From contig JANYGB010000049.1 in NCBI GenBank assembly GCA_025359445.1, positions 49,386 to 113,385 on the forward strand: DNA of 64,000 nt. Direction: 5' to 3'. The notes below the pieces were generated by a model, which saw only the letters and a program-made list of their open reading frames with translations, did no database searches and was not told the origin of the DNA. The stretch is from Sphingomonadaceae bacterium. Its GTDB lineage: Bacteria > Pseudomonadota > Alphaproteobacteria > Sphingomonadales > Sphingomonadaceae. Below, piece after piece: positions 32,382 to 43,213 of this stretch. The position numbers and the translations under genes are program-made. Position 1 is the first letter of the stretch; each line of letters opens with the position of its first letter.

Positions 32382-34316
32382 ATGCTTACCTTTTTCCGCA
32401 GTTTCTTTAGCTCCAAGCTCGGTGTATTGATCACGCTGGCCTTCGTGGGCATCATCGGAATCGCCTTCGCGCTGGGGAGCGTTTCAGGCACGAGCTTTGG
32501 CGGCTTTTCAACCGGAGGCAAGATCGCCAGCGTCGGCAACGCCAAGATCAGTGCAACCGAACTTGAAACCCAGTTCCGCGGTATTCTGGCGCGTCTGCGC
32601 CAGCGCAATCCGCAGCTTTCGCTGAAGGAATTCCTCGCGCAGGATGGTCTGAACGAAGTCCTGACCTATGCGCTGGACGGCAAAGCGGTGATGCAATGGG
32701 GCGAGAAGTACGGCATTTATGTAGGTGACCGACTGGTCGACAGCGAGATTGCCAAGGATCCCAACCTCCAAACGCCCGATGGCAAGGTCGACAATGCGCT
32801 TTATCGCCAGCTGCTAGCCTCGCAGGGGACCACTGACGGCGCTTTTCGCAGCGAACAGACCCAGGTCCTGATGGCGCGGCTCTTGCTCGCTTCCAATTCG
32901 ATCGGGCTTAGAGCGCCGCGCAAGGTTACTGCGCATTATATCTCGGTTCTGACCGAACATCGCCGCGGCGCGATCGTTACTTTGCCCCCGGCCGCCTTCG
33001 CTCCGACGACTCCACCCAGCGATGCTGAGGTGTCCGCGTGGTATAATGATCATAAAGCCGATTACACCCTGCCTGAGCGGCGTACGATCCGTTATCTGGT
33101 TTACACCGATGCTGCGGTAAAGGTTGCCGCTGCGCCCAGCGATGCGGAGATTGCCGCCCGCTATGCTGCGAACAAGGCCAAGTATGCCCCGGCCGACAAG
33201 CGCAAGTTGTCGCAGATGGTGCTTCCAACCGAAGCTGCCGCCAAGCAGGTGCTGGCAGATGTTGCTGCCGGCAAGACGCTTGAGGCATCGGCCCAGGCGA
33301 AAGGCTTGGCTGTGGCACCGCTAGGCAGCCTGACCAAGGACGCTTACGCGCTGCAAAGCTCCGCCGATGCGGCCAATGCCGTGTTCGCCGCCAGCACCAC
33401 CAAAGTTGTCGGGCCGTTCAAGGGCCCGCTCGGCTGGTTGATCGTGCGGATCGATGCGCGCGAAACCACCGCGGGCAAGACCTTGGATCAGGCCAAGCCC
33501 GAACTGACCAAGGAATTGACCGAAGAAAAGCGCAAGATCGAGATCGCCAGTTTTGGCGAAAAGATCGAGCAGGAACTCGACAATGGCGCCACGCTGGGCG
33601 ACCTTGCCAAGGAGCTAGGGCTGACAGTCAGCGAAACTCCGCCGTTGACCGCGAACGGCGCAGTGTTCGGGCAAGACGGCGCGGCGGCTCCAGCCGACCT
33701 TGCGCGGGTCGTTCCGGCGGCTTTCCAGATGGACGGCACCGGCCAGCCGCAATTGGCGGTCGTTGTTCCGGACAAGACCTACGTCATCTACGATGTCGGC
33801 AACATTGCGCCATCGGCCCCGTCGCCGCTGGCGACGATCCGCACCCGCGCGGCAGAAGATGCGCGCATCGCCAAGGGGGAGGCCGCGGCCAAGGCGGCTG
33901 CCGAAAAGATCCAGGCGCAAGTCCAGAAGGGTGTTCCGATCGATGCTGCAGTGGCCTCGCTCGGCATCGCCCTGCCACCGGTTGATCACGTCGACATGGA
34001 CCGGCAGGAAGTCCAGAAAAAAGGTAAGAATGCGTCGCGCCCGCAATTGATGATTTTTGCCATGGCCAAGGGCAAGGTCCGCTTGATGCAGGGCGGTCGT
34101 AATCACGGCTGGTACGTGGTCACGGTCACCGAAGTGATCCCCGGCAAGGTCGACGAAAAGGACCCGCAGTTTGATGGGTTCAACAAGGAACTGGCCGGCC
34201 AGCAAGGTCAGGAACTGGGAGACCAGTTGCGTGGCGGCATCCGCAGTGAACTTGGCAGCACCCGCAACGAAGACAATATCCGCAAGCTGCAAACCCAGCT
34301 TGCGGGCAGCAACTGA
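32382..34316 (+). CDS. ppiD: SurA_N-domain peptidyl-prolyl isomerase, PpiD-like
   Basis: A membrane-anchored periplasmic folding factor of 644 residues. It has an N-terminal anchor (LGVLITLAFVGIIGIAFALG), then a SurA_N-like chaperone domain (IASVGNAKISATELETQFRG) and a parvulin-type region around ADKRKLSQMVLPTEAAAKQ. The second half is degenerate. In E. coli PpiD sits at the Sec translocon. The start at 32382 (MLTFFRSFFSSKLG) matches the family N-terminus; the open frame extends to 32274. It is followed 15 bases later by trpE. Confidence 0.9.
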   Translation: MLTFFRSFFSSKLGVLITLAFVGIIGIAFALGSVSGTSFGGFSTGGKIASVGNAKISATELETQFRGILARLRQRNPQLSLKEFLAQDGLNEVLTYALDGKAVMQWGEKYGIYVGDRLVDSEIAKDPNLQTPDGKVDNALYRQLLASQGTTDGAFRSEQTQVLMARLLLASNSIGLRAPRKVTAHYISVLTEHRRGAIVTLPPAAFAPTTPPSDAEVSAWYNDHKADYTLPERRTIRYLVYTDAAVKVAAAPSDAEIAARYAANKAKYAPADKRKLSQMVLPTEAAAKQVLADVAAGKTLEASAQAKGLAVAPLGSLTKDAYALQSSADAANAVFAASTTKVVGPFKGPLGWLIVRIDARETTAGKTLDQAKPELTKELTEEKRKIEIASFGEKIEQELDNGATLGDLAKELGLTVSETPPLTANGAVFGQDGAAAPADLARVVPAAFQMDGTGQPQLAVVVPDKTYVIYDVGNIAPSAPSPLATIRTRAAEDARIAKGEAAAKAAAEKIQAQVQKGVPIDAAVASLGIALPPVDHVDMDRQEVQKKGKNASRPQLMIFAMAKGKVRLMQGGRNHGWYVVTVTEVIPGKVDEKDPQFDGFNKELAGQQGQELGDQLRGGIRSELGSTRNEDNIRKLQTQLAGSN

Positions 34317-34331
34317 TCCAGCCCGGTGGCG

Positions 34332-35855
34332 ATGGCGGGAGTGGGGGCTCAGGCTGAAAACTGGGGCGCTGCTTCGGCAGCACTGGCGGATGGCCGGCCC
34401 GGGCTGATCTGGCGGCGGCTGATTGCCGATTGCGAAACCCCGGTTGGCGCCGCAGCCAAGCTGATCGAGCCGGGACGCGGCGATTACCTGCTAGAATCGG
34501 TTCAGGGCGGCGAAGTGCGCGGGCGCTACAGCCTGCTCGGACTTGATCCTGATCTGGTGTTTCGCGCGCACGGTGCCGCCGCCGAACTCAATCGCGCGTG
34601 GCGGCATGACCGCGCGGCCTTTGCGCCGCTGCCCGGTGGCAGCGTCAGCGAACTGCGCGCGCTGGTTGCTGCCTGCCGGTTCGAGGTTCCGGGCGAACTG
34701 CCCCCGGTGCTGGCCTGCCTGGTCGGTTATTTTGGCTATGAGACTTACGGCCTGATCGAGCGGCTCGCGCGCCCGCCAGCCAACCCGCTGGACCTGCCCG
34801 ATATGCTGTTCGTCCGGCCCGCCTTGGTTCTGATTTTCGACCGGCTGAGCGACGAGCTGTTTGCAGTAGCACCGGTCTGGCCGTCCGCTGCCGCGCCCGA
34901 AGCGGCATTGTCGGCGGCGCAGGACCGGATCGACGAGGCGTTGCGCAAACTGGCTGCCCCGGCAGTCGTGGCCGTGACAGACGCCGCCCTGCCCGAACCC
35001 ATCCTCACGCCGACCATGCCGCCGGGCCGCTATGGCGAGATGGTGCTGCGGGCGAAAGACTACATTGCGGCAGGCGATATCTTTCAGGTGGTGCTGGCGC
35101 AGCGGTTTACCTGCCCGTTCACACTGCCCCCGCTCGCGCTGTACCGCGCGCTGCGCCGGGTAAACCCCTCACCGTTCCTCTATTTCCTCGACCTGCCCGG
35201 CTTCGCACTGACCGGCTCGAGCCCGGAAATTCTGGTGCGGGTGCGCGATGGCGAGGTAACCATCCGACCGATCGCGGGAACCCGCCCACGCGGTGCCAAT
35301 GCCGAGGAGGATCGCGCCAACGAAGCGGCGCTGCTGGCCGATCCCAAAGAACGCGCCGAGCACCTGATGCTGCTCGATCTTGGCCGCAACGATGTCGGCC
35401 GGGTCGCGACTGCCGGGTCGGTCACGGTGACCGAGAGCTACATGGTGGAGCGCTACAGCCACGTGATGCACATCGTCTCCAACGTGGTCGGCCAGCTCGA
35501 CACCGCGCAGCACGATGCAATCGACGCAATGTTTGCGGGCTTCCCCGCCGGTACCGTCAGCGGCGCACCCAAGGTCCGCGCCGCGCAAATCATCGCCGAA
35601 CTCGAACCCGAAACGCGCGGGGCTTATGCTGGCGGGGTGGGTTACTTCGCGCCCGACGGCAATCTCGACAGCTGCATCGTGCTGCGGACGGGCGTGCTCA
35701 AGGACGGCGTGCTGCATGTCCAGGCCGGGGCCGGGATCGTCGCCGATTCAGACCCAGTCTACGAACAGCGCGAATGCGAAGCCAAGGCGGGCGCGCTGAT
35801 TGCCGCTGCGCACGAAGCGGTGCGGGTGGCGGGTGAGGCTGGGTTCGGGCAGTGA
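34332..35855 (+). CDS. trpE: Anthranilate synthase component I
   Basis: Converts chorismate to anthranilate, the first committed step to tryptophan. The 507-residue protein has the chorismate-binding domain with GDIFQVVLAQRF, FLYFLDLPGFALTGSSPEIL, IRPIAGTRPRG, DLGRNDVGRVA, and the C-terminal FPAGTVSGAPKVRAAQII. The start is the ATG at 34332; a GTG at 34326 is also in frame, and neither has a strong ribosome-binding site. It follows ppiD closely and is probably co-transcribed. Its partner trpG is 2.9 kb downstream, separated by four unrelated genes. Confidence 0.95.
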   Translation: MAGVGAQAENWGAASAALADGRPGLIWRRLIADCETPVGAAAKLIEPGRGDYLLESVQGGEVRGRYSLLGLDPDLVFRAHGAAAELNRAWRHDRAAFAPLPGGSVSELRALVAACRFEVPGELPPVLACLVGYFGYETYGLIERLARPPANPLDLPDMLFVRPALVLIFDRLSDELFAVAPVWPSAAAPEAALSAAQDRIDEALRKLAAPAVVAVTDAALPEPILTPTMPPGRYGEMVLRAKDYIAAGDIFQVVLAQRFTCPFTLPPLALYRALRRVNPSPFLYFLDLPGFALTGSSPEILVRVRDGEVTIRPIAGTRPRGANAEEDRANEAALLADPKERAEHLMLLDLGRNDVGRVATAGSVTVTESYMVERYSHVMHIVSNVVGQLDTAQHDAIDAMFAGFPAGTVSGAPKVRAAQIIAELEPETRGAYAGGVGYFAPDGNLDSCIVLRTGVLKDGVLHVQAGAGIVADSDPVYEQRECEAKAGALIAAAHEAVRVAGEAGFGQ

Positions 35856-35856
35856 C

Positions 35857-35884
35857 TTGAAATTCGTCCGGTTCTTTGTATGCT
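35857..35884 (+). promoter_or_regulatory. Sigma70-like promoter positioned for a leaderless transcript
   Basis: TTGAAA at 35857-35862 and TATGCT at 35879-35884 are separated by 16 bases and lie just after the trpE stop (TGA 35853-35855). The ATG of the next gene is at 35891, six bases after the -10 hexamer. Transcription should therefore start at or next to the A of the ATG. There is no Shine-Dalgarno sequence in between, which fits a leaderless mRNA. Confidence 0.6.
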
Positions 35885-35890
35885 GTTCCG

Positions 35891-36046
35891 ATGGCAAGCC
35901 GTCCTTCGAATCCCCAGCGCCGTGTCACGCGGCTCGGTCGTAGCGCGGCCACAGGTCACTTCGTGCTGAAGCCTGCTACAGCGCGCGGCAATGTCGTTTC
36001 GCTTCATCCCAAGGATATGGGCAAGCAAGATAACAATCGCCGTTGA
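35891..36046 (+). CDS. Small basic protein, possible partner of the TIR-like gene
   Basis: A 51-residue, strongly basic product: MASRPSNPQRRVTRLGRSAA followed by TGHFVLKPATARGNVV and an Asn/Arg-rich end. The segment GRSAATGHFVLKPA (16-29) resembles the GRSxxTGRFV motif I recall from many unannotated small bacterial proteins; this is memory, not a search. The frame fits exactly between the promoter and the next gene, and its stop overlaps the following start (TTGA), so the two are coupled. An antitoxin or accessory role is only inferred from this layout. Confidence 0.6.
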   Translation: MASRPSNPQRRVTRLGRSAATGHFVLKPATARGNVVSLHPKDMGKQDNNRR

Positions 36047-36651
36047 GCGTTGTTTCTTCGCCCGACGATGTGTTTATCAATTGTCCGTTCGATGCGGACT
36101 ATGCTCCGATCTTTCAGGCAATAATCTTCGCGGTATTTGCCTGCGGTTTTCGGCCCCGGTCAGCGAAGGAAATCGATGACGCGGGAAATACCCGCTACGA
36201 AAAAATCACGCGAATTATCGGCGAGTGTCGCTATGGAATCCACGATATTTCGCGGACGGAATGCGACCCCTTGTTCAACCTTCCCCGGTTCAACATGCCG
36301 TTTGAACTCGGCCTTTTTCTAGCGGCCAAACAATTCGGTGGAGACGACCACGCCAAGAAGCGTGCGCTCGTGCTTGATGTCGAGCCGTATAGATATCAGA
36401 GATTCATCTCGGACCTGAACGGGATGGACATAACCGCGCATGACGGCGACCCGACAAAGGCAGCGCGTGCGGTTAGAAACTGGCTGGCTAACGTCTCGCG
36501 GCGGCGACTTACACCGGATCGCGAAGTGGCGGACTTACTATTCAAATTCAATACCGCACTCCCCAAATTTGCCAAAGCCGCGGGTTTTGATGGCCACTCG
36601 GTTCCGTATGTGGACTTCGAATATCTCGTTACCGATTGGTTACTTGCATAG
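36043..36651 (+). CDS. TIR/deoxyribosyltransferase-like protein, candidate NAD-processing effector
   Basis: A 202-residue protein, TTG start. It opens DDVFINCPFDADYAPIFQAI, looking like the first strand and helix of a Rossmann-like TIR/SLOG/NDT-type domain. Later come ITRIIGECRYGIHDISRTE and PRFNMPFELGLFLAAKQFG, then KRALVLDVEPYRYQRFISDL. The FELG segment with Glu88 resembles the catalytic-glutamate motif of TIR-like NADases and nucleoside deoxyribosyltransferases (DLS...N..xELGLA...). Base composition is clearly lower in GC than the flanks, with AGA, ATA, TTA and CTA codons, suggesting transfer. Function is inference; no enzyme test or domain search was possible. Confidence 0.72.
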   Translation: MSVVSSPDDVFINCPFDADYAPIFQAIIFAVFACGFRPRSAKEIDDAGNTRYEKITRIIGECRYGIHDISRTECDPLFNLPRFNMPFELGLFLAAKQFGGDDHAKKRALVLDVEPYRYQRFISDLNGMDITAHDGDPTKAARAVRNWLANVSRRRLTPDREVADLLFKFNTALPKFAKAAGFDGHSVPYVDFEYLVTDWLLA

Positions 36652-36659
36652 GGCTTTTC

Positions 36660-38695
<2,036 letters not shown>

Positions 38696-38726
38696 TCGCC
38701 AGCGCTTATCGGTTCAAGGCGCAGGC

Positions 38727-39311
38727 ATGATTCTGGTCATAGACAACTACGACAGCTTCACCTGGAACCTGGTCCACTACCTGATGGAACTGGGCGCAGA
38801 GGTGGAGGTTGTGCGCAACGATGCGCTCTCGGCGGAGCAGGCGATCACCAGCGGCGCGCAAGGCTTCCTGATCTCGCCCGGGCCCTGCACCCCCAACGAA
38901 GCCGGGATCAGCCTCGACCTGGTCGGAGCCTGCGCGGAGGCGGGCAAACCGTTGCTCGGGGTGTGCCTCGGCCACCAGTCAATCGGCCAGCATTTTGGCG
39001 GTCAGGTCGTGCGCGGCGGGTTGATGCATGGCAAGACTTCGCAGGTCAGCCACGATGGCAGCGGGCTGTTCACGGGCCTGCCCTCGCCGTTCAGCGCGAC
39101 CCGTTATCACTCGCTGATCGTCGATGCAGTGCCCGATGACCTTGTGGTCAATTGCACCTCGGACGATGGACACGTGATGGGCTTCCGCCACCGGACCTTG
39201 CCGATCCACGGCGTCCAGTTCCACCCCGAAAGCATTGCCACCCAGCACGGCCACGCGCTGCTCGCCAATTTCCTGCGGATCTGCGGAATGCCGGTCAAGG
39301 AACTGGCATGA
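38727..39311 (+). CDS. trpG: Anthranilate synthase component II (glutamine amidotransferase)
   Basis: Supplies ammonia from glutamine to TrpE and may also serve PabB for folate. The 194-residue class I amidotransferase has the nucleophile cysteine in [16 protein letters not shown] and the His/Glu pair in [13 protein letters not shown], and starts [19 protein letters not shown]. It overlaps trpD by four bases. Confidence 0.96.
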   Translation: MILVIDNYDSFTWNLVHYLMELGAEVEVVRNDALSAEQAITSGAQGFLISPGPCTPNEAGISLDLVGACAEAGKPLLGVCLGHQSIGQHFGGQVVRGGLMHGKTSQVSHDGSGLFTGLPSPFSATRYHSLIVDAVPDDLVVNCTSDDGHVMGFRHRTLPIHGVQFHPESIATQHGHALLANFLRICGMPVKELA

Positions 39312-40270
39312 TTGCGGTCGCCGATGCCGAAGCGCAATTCGGTGCGATGCTCGATGGCGAGATGGCCGATGCCGAGATTGCCGATACCCTGACCAAGCTG
39401 CACCAACGCGGCGAAAGTGCTGAAGAGATCGCTGGCGCAGTGCGGGCGATGCGGGCGCGGATGAAGGTTGTGGCTGCGCCCGCCGGATCCATCGATGTTT
39501 GCGGCACCGGCGGTGACGGGCAGCACAGCCTCAACGTCTCGACTGCGGTAGCCTTGGTCGTCGCGGCGTGCGGGGTGCCGGTGGCCAAGCATGGCAACCG
39601 CGCCGCCTCCAGCCTTGCCGGCGGCGCTGACACGCTCGAAGCTTTGGGCCTCAACCTCGCCCGCGCCAGCGAACTGGCCGAGGATACCCTGCCAGACCTG
39701 GGCATCGCCTTCCTCTTCGCGCAGGCCCACCACTCCGCGCTCGCCCGGCTCGCCCCGATCCGCCGCGAGCTTGGCCACCGCACGATCTTCAACCTTACCG
39801 GGCCGCTCGCCAATCCCGCCGAAGTGACCCGGCAACTGGTCGGCGTCGCGCACCCCAGCCTGATCGCGCTGTACCGCGACGCGATGCGCCTGCTTGGCAG
39901 CGAAGCAGCGATGGTGGTCTCAGGCGAAGAGGGCCTTGATGAGCTATCGATCGCCGGACCGAGCCACATTGCGACGGTCGGACTTGAGCGTTTCGCCGGC
40001 GAAATTGCTCCGCTTGATGCCGGGCTGATGCCGCATGATCTGGGCCTGCTGCGCGGCGGCGATGCGGCGTTCAACGCCGCCGCCTTGCGAACCATGTTGC
40101 TCGGGGAAGCGGGTGCGTACCGCGATGCCGTGCTGTTCAACTCCGCCGCCGCGCTGATCGTCGCGGGACAGGTCGATGACTGGTTCGAGGGAGTCGAGGA
40201 AGCTGCCGAAGCGATCGACCGGGGGCTGGCCAATGCGCTACTCGACTGCTGGATCGAGACCGTGAAGTAG
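39308..40270 (+). CDS. trpD: Anthranilate phosphoribosyltransferase
   Basis: Second step of tryptophan synthesis: anthranilate plus PRPP gives phosphoribosylanthranilate. The 320-residue enzyme contains [20 protein letters not shown], the PRPP/magnesium loop, followed by [20 protein letters not shown] and [15 protein letters not shown]. The start is the ATG overlapping the trpG stop; the longer open frame from 39152 lies inside trpG. A 136-bp inverted-repeat element separates it from trpC. Confidence 0.96.
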   Translation: MIAVADAEAQFGAMLDGEMADAEIADTLTKLHQRGESAEEIAGAVRAMRARMKVVAAPAGSIDVCGTGGDGQHSLNVSTAVALVVAACGVPVAKHGNRAASSLAGGADTLEALGLNLARASELAEDTLPDLGIAFLFAQAHHSALARLAPIRRELGHRTIFNLTGPLANPAEVTRQLVGVAHPSLIALYRDAMRLLGSEAAMVVSGEEGLDELSIAGPSHIATVGLERFAGEIAPLDAGLMPHDLGLLRGGDAAFNAAALRTMLLGEAGAYRDAVLFNSAAALIVAGQVDDWFEGVEEAAEAIDRGLANALLDCWIETVK

Positions 40271-40274
40271 GACT

Positions 40275-40410
40275 GGTTCACACGAAGACACGAAGAGGTT
40301 GTGCCCTCGGCGCAGCCGCACTTCAATCTCAGCCGCACCGTTTAGCCGGAGCAAGAGAAAATCAAGACACCTGCGGCGCAACGCGACATCTTCGTGTCTT
40401 CGTGTGCACC
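40275..40410. repeat. MITE-like element with terminal inverted repeats between trpD and trpC
   Basis: CACACGAAGACACGAAGA at 40279-40296 is repeated exactly as its reverse complement at 40389-40406. Extending outward gives 22-base arms (40275-40296 and 40389-40410) with one mismatch. The arms enclose 92 bases with no gene. The 184-base gap between two normally adjacent genes is almost filled by this unit. Each arm also contains a short direct repeat of ACACGAAGA. No transposase is present, and no clear target duplication was found by eye. Confidence 0.75.
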
Positions 40411-40454
40411 AAAAAACTCGACACCTCCCGGAGCCCCGCGCTAGAGGCCGCCGA

Positions 40455-41246
40455 ATGGCCGACAAGCTCACCGAAATTTGCGACACCAAGCGCGGCGAAG
40501 TTACGGCGCGCAAAGCGCAGGCCTCGCTCTCGCAGCTCGATTCGCTTGCCAGCGCCCAAACCACCCCGCGCGGCTTTCAAGCAGCATTGCGCGCAAAAGC
40601 TGTCACTGGGTTTGGGCTGATTGCGGAGATCAAGAAAGCCAGTCCCTCCAAAGGCCTGATCCGCGCGGACTTCGATCCTGCTGCACATGCCCGGGCTTAC
40701 CAGCAAGGCGGCGCGGCGTGCTTGTCCGTTTTAACCGATACGCCCTATTTCCAAGGTCACGAGGATTACCTCATTGCAGCCCGCGCGGCCTGCGATCTGC
40801 CGGTGTTGCGCAAGGATTTCATGATCGACCCTTGGCAAGTGGCCGAGGCGCGCTCCATCGGGGCAGACGCGATCCTGATTATCGTTGCCGCGCTGGACGA
40901 CAGCCAAATGGCCGAAATCGAGGCCGCCGCGTTCGAACGCGGGATGGATGTGCTGGTCGAGGTTCATAACGAAGCCGAAATGGAACGGGCGACGCGGCTC
41001 AAATCGCGGCTGATCGGGATTAATAACCGCGATCTGAAGCGCTTCGTCACCGACCTCGCGAATACCGAGCGGCTCGCACCGCTAGCCCCGGAAGGCGCGT
41101 TGCTGGTTAGCGAAAGCGGGATCAATTCGCACGGCGATCTGTTGCGCCTGTCGCGGTCTGGCATCCGCACCTTCCTGGTCGGCGAAAGCCTGATGCGCCA
41201 GGACGACGTTGCCGCAGCCACGCGGGCCCTGCTAAGTGCAGCTTGA
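40455..41246 (+). CDS. trpC: Indole-3-glycerol-phosphate synthase
   Basis: TIM-barrel enzyme making indole-3-glycerol phosphate, 263 residues. Signature segments are [45 protein letters not shown] and [13 protein letters not shown]. The ATG at 40455 gives the family N-terminus [16 protein letters not shown]; the upstream open frame to 40299 runs through the repeat element. trpF, trpB and trpA are not in this window. Confidence 0.96.
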   Translation: MADKLTEICDTKRGEVTARKAQASLSQLDSLASAQTTPRGFQAALRAKAVTGFGLIAEIKKASPSKGLIRADFDPAAHARAYQQGGAACLSVLTDTPYFQGHEDYLIAARAACDLPVLRKDFMIDPWQVAEARSIGADAILIIVAALDDSQMAEIEAAAFERGMDVLVEVHNEAEMERATRLKSRLIGINNRDLKRFVTDLANTERLAPLAPEGALLVSESGINSHGDLLRLSRSGIRTFLVGESLMRQDDVAAATRALLSAA

Positions 41247-41397
41247 TTGTTGGCAGCTCCGCCCGCAATCGCCGGGCTGGCCAAAGACATAACGATTTCC
41301 TACAGCACCACAAGCTGCCAAATCGCGGCGGTCAATTACCGGCAACTGCAAAACTGTTGCTTGGGCATACCTGGGGTAATTTGCGAAACACGTTTTG

Positions 41398-41418
41398 GTG
41401 TGACCTTAGTGTGACCTT
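41398..41418 (+). promoter_or_regulatory. Direct repeat upstream of moaC
   Basis: GTGTGACCTT occurs at 41398-41407 and again at 41409-41418, a period of 11 bases, close to one helical turn. It lies about 30 bases before the moaC start. It could be a tandem regulator site; nothing further supports it. The remainder of the 203-base gap after trpC shows no gene or riboswitch-like structure. Confidence 0.3.
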
Positions 41419-41449
41419 TGGCTGATAAGGCAGCAGGAGTTCGGTAACT

Positions 41450-41923
41450 TTGAACAAGCTCACGCATCTCGATGATCACGGCAGTGCCCGCATGGTCGAC
41501 GTTGGCGCCAAAGAGGGGACTGCCCGGACCGCAATCGCTTCGGGACAAATTCGCATGTCCGCCGCCGCACTCGATGCAGTCCGGGCGGGCGATTCGCCCA
41601 AGGGCGACGTCTTCGGCGCGGCGCGGATCGCCGGGATCATGGCGGCGAAGAAGACGGCGGAGCTGATCCCGTTGTGTCATCCGCTTGCGCTTGACTTCGT
41701 GACGCTCGATTTTGCCTTTGAGGAAGGCGCGATCCGCGCCACCGCAACCGTCGCTTTGACCGGCAAAACCGGGGTAGAAATGGAAGCCCTTACAGCGGCT
41801 TCTGTCGCACTCCTGACAATCTACGATATGGCCAAGGCGCTCGACAAGGGCATGGTGATCGGCGAGATTTGCGTGATCGAAAAGCGCGGCGGCAAATCGG
41901 GTGACTGGACCCGGCCTGCGTGA
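41450..41923 (+). CDS. moaC: Cyclic pyranopterin monophosphate synthase MoaC
   Basis: Molybdenum cofactor synthesis: with MoaA it forms cyclic pyranopterin monophosphate from GTP. The 157-residue protein has [54 protein letters not shown] and [12 protein letters not shown], all family hallmarks including the catalytic aspartate and lysine. The start is TTG at 41450, with AGGAG at about 41434. It overlaps moeA (TGATG). Confidence 0.96.
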   Translation: MNKLTHLDDHGSARMVDVGAKEGTARTAIASGQIRMSAAALDAVRAGDSPKGDVFGAARIAGIMAAKKTAELIPLCHPLALDFVTLDFAFEEGAIRATATVALTGKTGVEMEALTAASVALLTIYDMAKALDKGMVIGEICVIEKRGGKSGDWTRPA

Positions 41924-43119
41924 TGCCGGCTGCGCTTGAACTGGATGACGCGCAAGCCCGCTTGCTTGCACTTGCGGTGCCGCTCGCAATCGAGCGGATG
42001 CCGGCCAGCGAAGCGCTCGGGCGCTATCTCGCTGAACCGCTGGTGGCGCGGCGAACCCAGCCCCCGGCCGACCTCTCGGCGATGGACGGGTTTGCGGTGC
42101 GCGATGCCGACTTGCCCGGCCCGTGGCGCGTGATCGGCGAAAGCGCCTGCGGGCATCCGTTTGCCGGTTCGATCGGCGCGGGTGATGCCGTGCGGATTGC
42201 GACGGGTGCGCTGTTGCCCGCCGGTGCCGACCGGGTGCTTCTGCAGGAGAACTGTCAGCGCGAAGGGGACAATTTGGCGCTCACCGCAACTCCGGGTGGG
42301 GCCAAGCACGTGCGTGCAACCGGTATGGATTTTGCTGGGGGGCGCGAGCTTCTCCCCGCCGGAACGCGGCTCGGCCCGGCGCAGATCGCCTTGGTGCTTT
42401 CCGCCGGTCACCGGCTGATTGCGGTGCGCCGCGCGGCGCGACTGACGATTATCGATACCGGCGACGAACTCGCCAGCGATCCTGAAAATTGCGCCGTGCA
42501 CCAGATCCCCGCCAGCAACGGCGCGATGCTCGCCGCCATGGCAGCCGCGTTGCCGTGCCGGATCAGCCACGGCCTCCCGGTGCCCGACCGGCTCGAAGCA
42601 TTAGTCGCCGCGCTCGAAGCCGCATCTGATGCCGATGTCATCGTGACCAGCGGCGGCGCCTCGGTCGGCGATCACGATTTGCTCCGTCCGGCGCTCGAGG
42701 TATGGGGCGCGGACATCGATTTCTGGCGGGTCGCGATCAAGCCGGGCAAGCCGCTGCTGGTGGCGCGCAAGGGCCGCACTCTGGTGCTCGGGCTGCCGGG
42801 CAATCCGGTGTCGAGCCATGTGACCGCTTACTTGTTCCTGCTCCCACTCTTGCGCGCGGTGCTGGGTTCGCAGTCATCGTTGCCTCGCCCGATCTCCGCC
42901 GCGCTGGGCGTGGAAATGCCGCAAGGCGGAGAGCGGCGCGAATTTATCCGGGCAGTTTGGGATGGGGCCAACGTTTCGCCGCTGCGCAATCAGGATAGCG
43001 GAGCCCTGGCGACGCTAGCGGCCAGCAATGCGTTGATCGAACGCCCCGCAGGTTGCCCACTAGCCCAAGCGGGCGTGGTCGTTCCGGCCTATCTGCTCGA
43101 CAATGGCGGAATTAGTTGA
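41923..43119 (+). CDS. moeA: Molybdopterin molybdenumtransferase MoeA
   Basis: Inserts molybdate into adenylylated molybdopterin. The 398-residue protein contains PPADLSAMDGFAVRDADL, ATGALLPAGADRVLLQE, VTSGGASVGDHDLL and GLPGNPVSSHVTAYLFLLP, the standard MoeA motifs. The ATG overlaps the moaC stop by one base; a GTG three bases earlier is also in frame. moaC-moeA-lexA order is common in related genomes. Confidence 0.95.
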   Translation: MPAALELDDAQARLLALAVPLAIERMPASEALGRYLAEPLVARRTQPPADLSAMDGFAVRDADLPGPWRVIGESACGHPFAGSIGAGDAVRIATGALLPAGADRVLLQENCQREGDNLALTATPGGAKHVRATGMDFAGGRELLPAGTRLGPAQIALVLSAGHRLIAVRRAARLTIIDTGDELASDPENCAVHQIPASNGAMLAAMAAALPCRISHGLPVPDRLEALVAALEAASDADVIVTSGGASVGDHDLLRPALEVWGADIDFWRVAIKPGKPLLVARKGRTLVLGLPGNPVSSHVTAYLFLLPLLRAVLGSQSSLPRPISAALGVEMPQGGERREFIRAVWDGANVSPLRNQDSGALATLAASNALIERPAGCPLAQAGVVVPAYLLDNGGIS

Positions 43120-43143
43120 CTTGATCTGACAGGTTGCTTACTT

Positions 43144-43187
43144 GTTCCGTATTCGTTCACTGAACGGCGCTGGAACATTGGTGTTCC
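43144..43187. promoter_or_regulatory. SOS boxes (LexA operator) upstream of lexA
   Basis: GTTC-N7-GTTC, the alphaproteobacterial LexA box, is present exactly at 43144-43158. Its second half also forms GTTC-ACT-GAAC (43155-43165). A further dyad GGAAC-N6-GTTCC lies at 43172-43187. All are within 70 bases of the lexA start, as expected for autoregulation. Confidence 0.8.
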
Positions 43188-43213
43188 GGCCCGCTCTTTT
43201 GGGAGTGACGCGC

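Noticed and set aside
40275..40410. CRISPR-like repeat
   Set aside because: Only two arms exist and they are inverted, not direct; there are no spacers or cas genes.
41247..41449. Molybdenum-cofactor riboswitch before moaC
   Set aside because: I could not find the long paired architecture of that riboswitch in the 203 bases; only a short direct repeat is visible.
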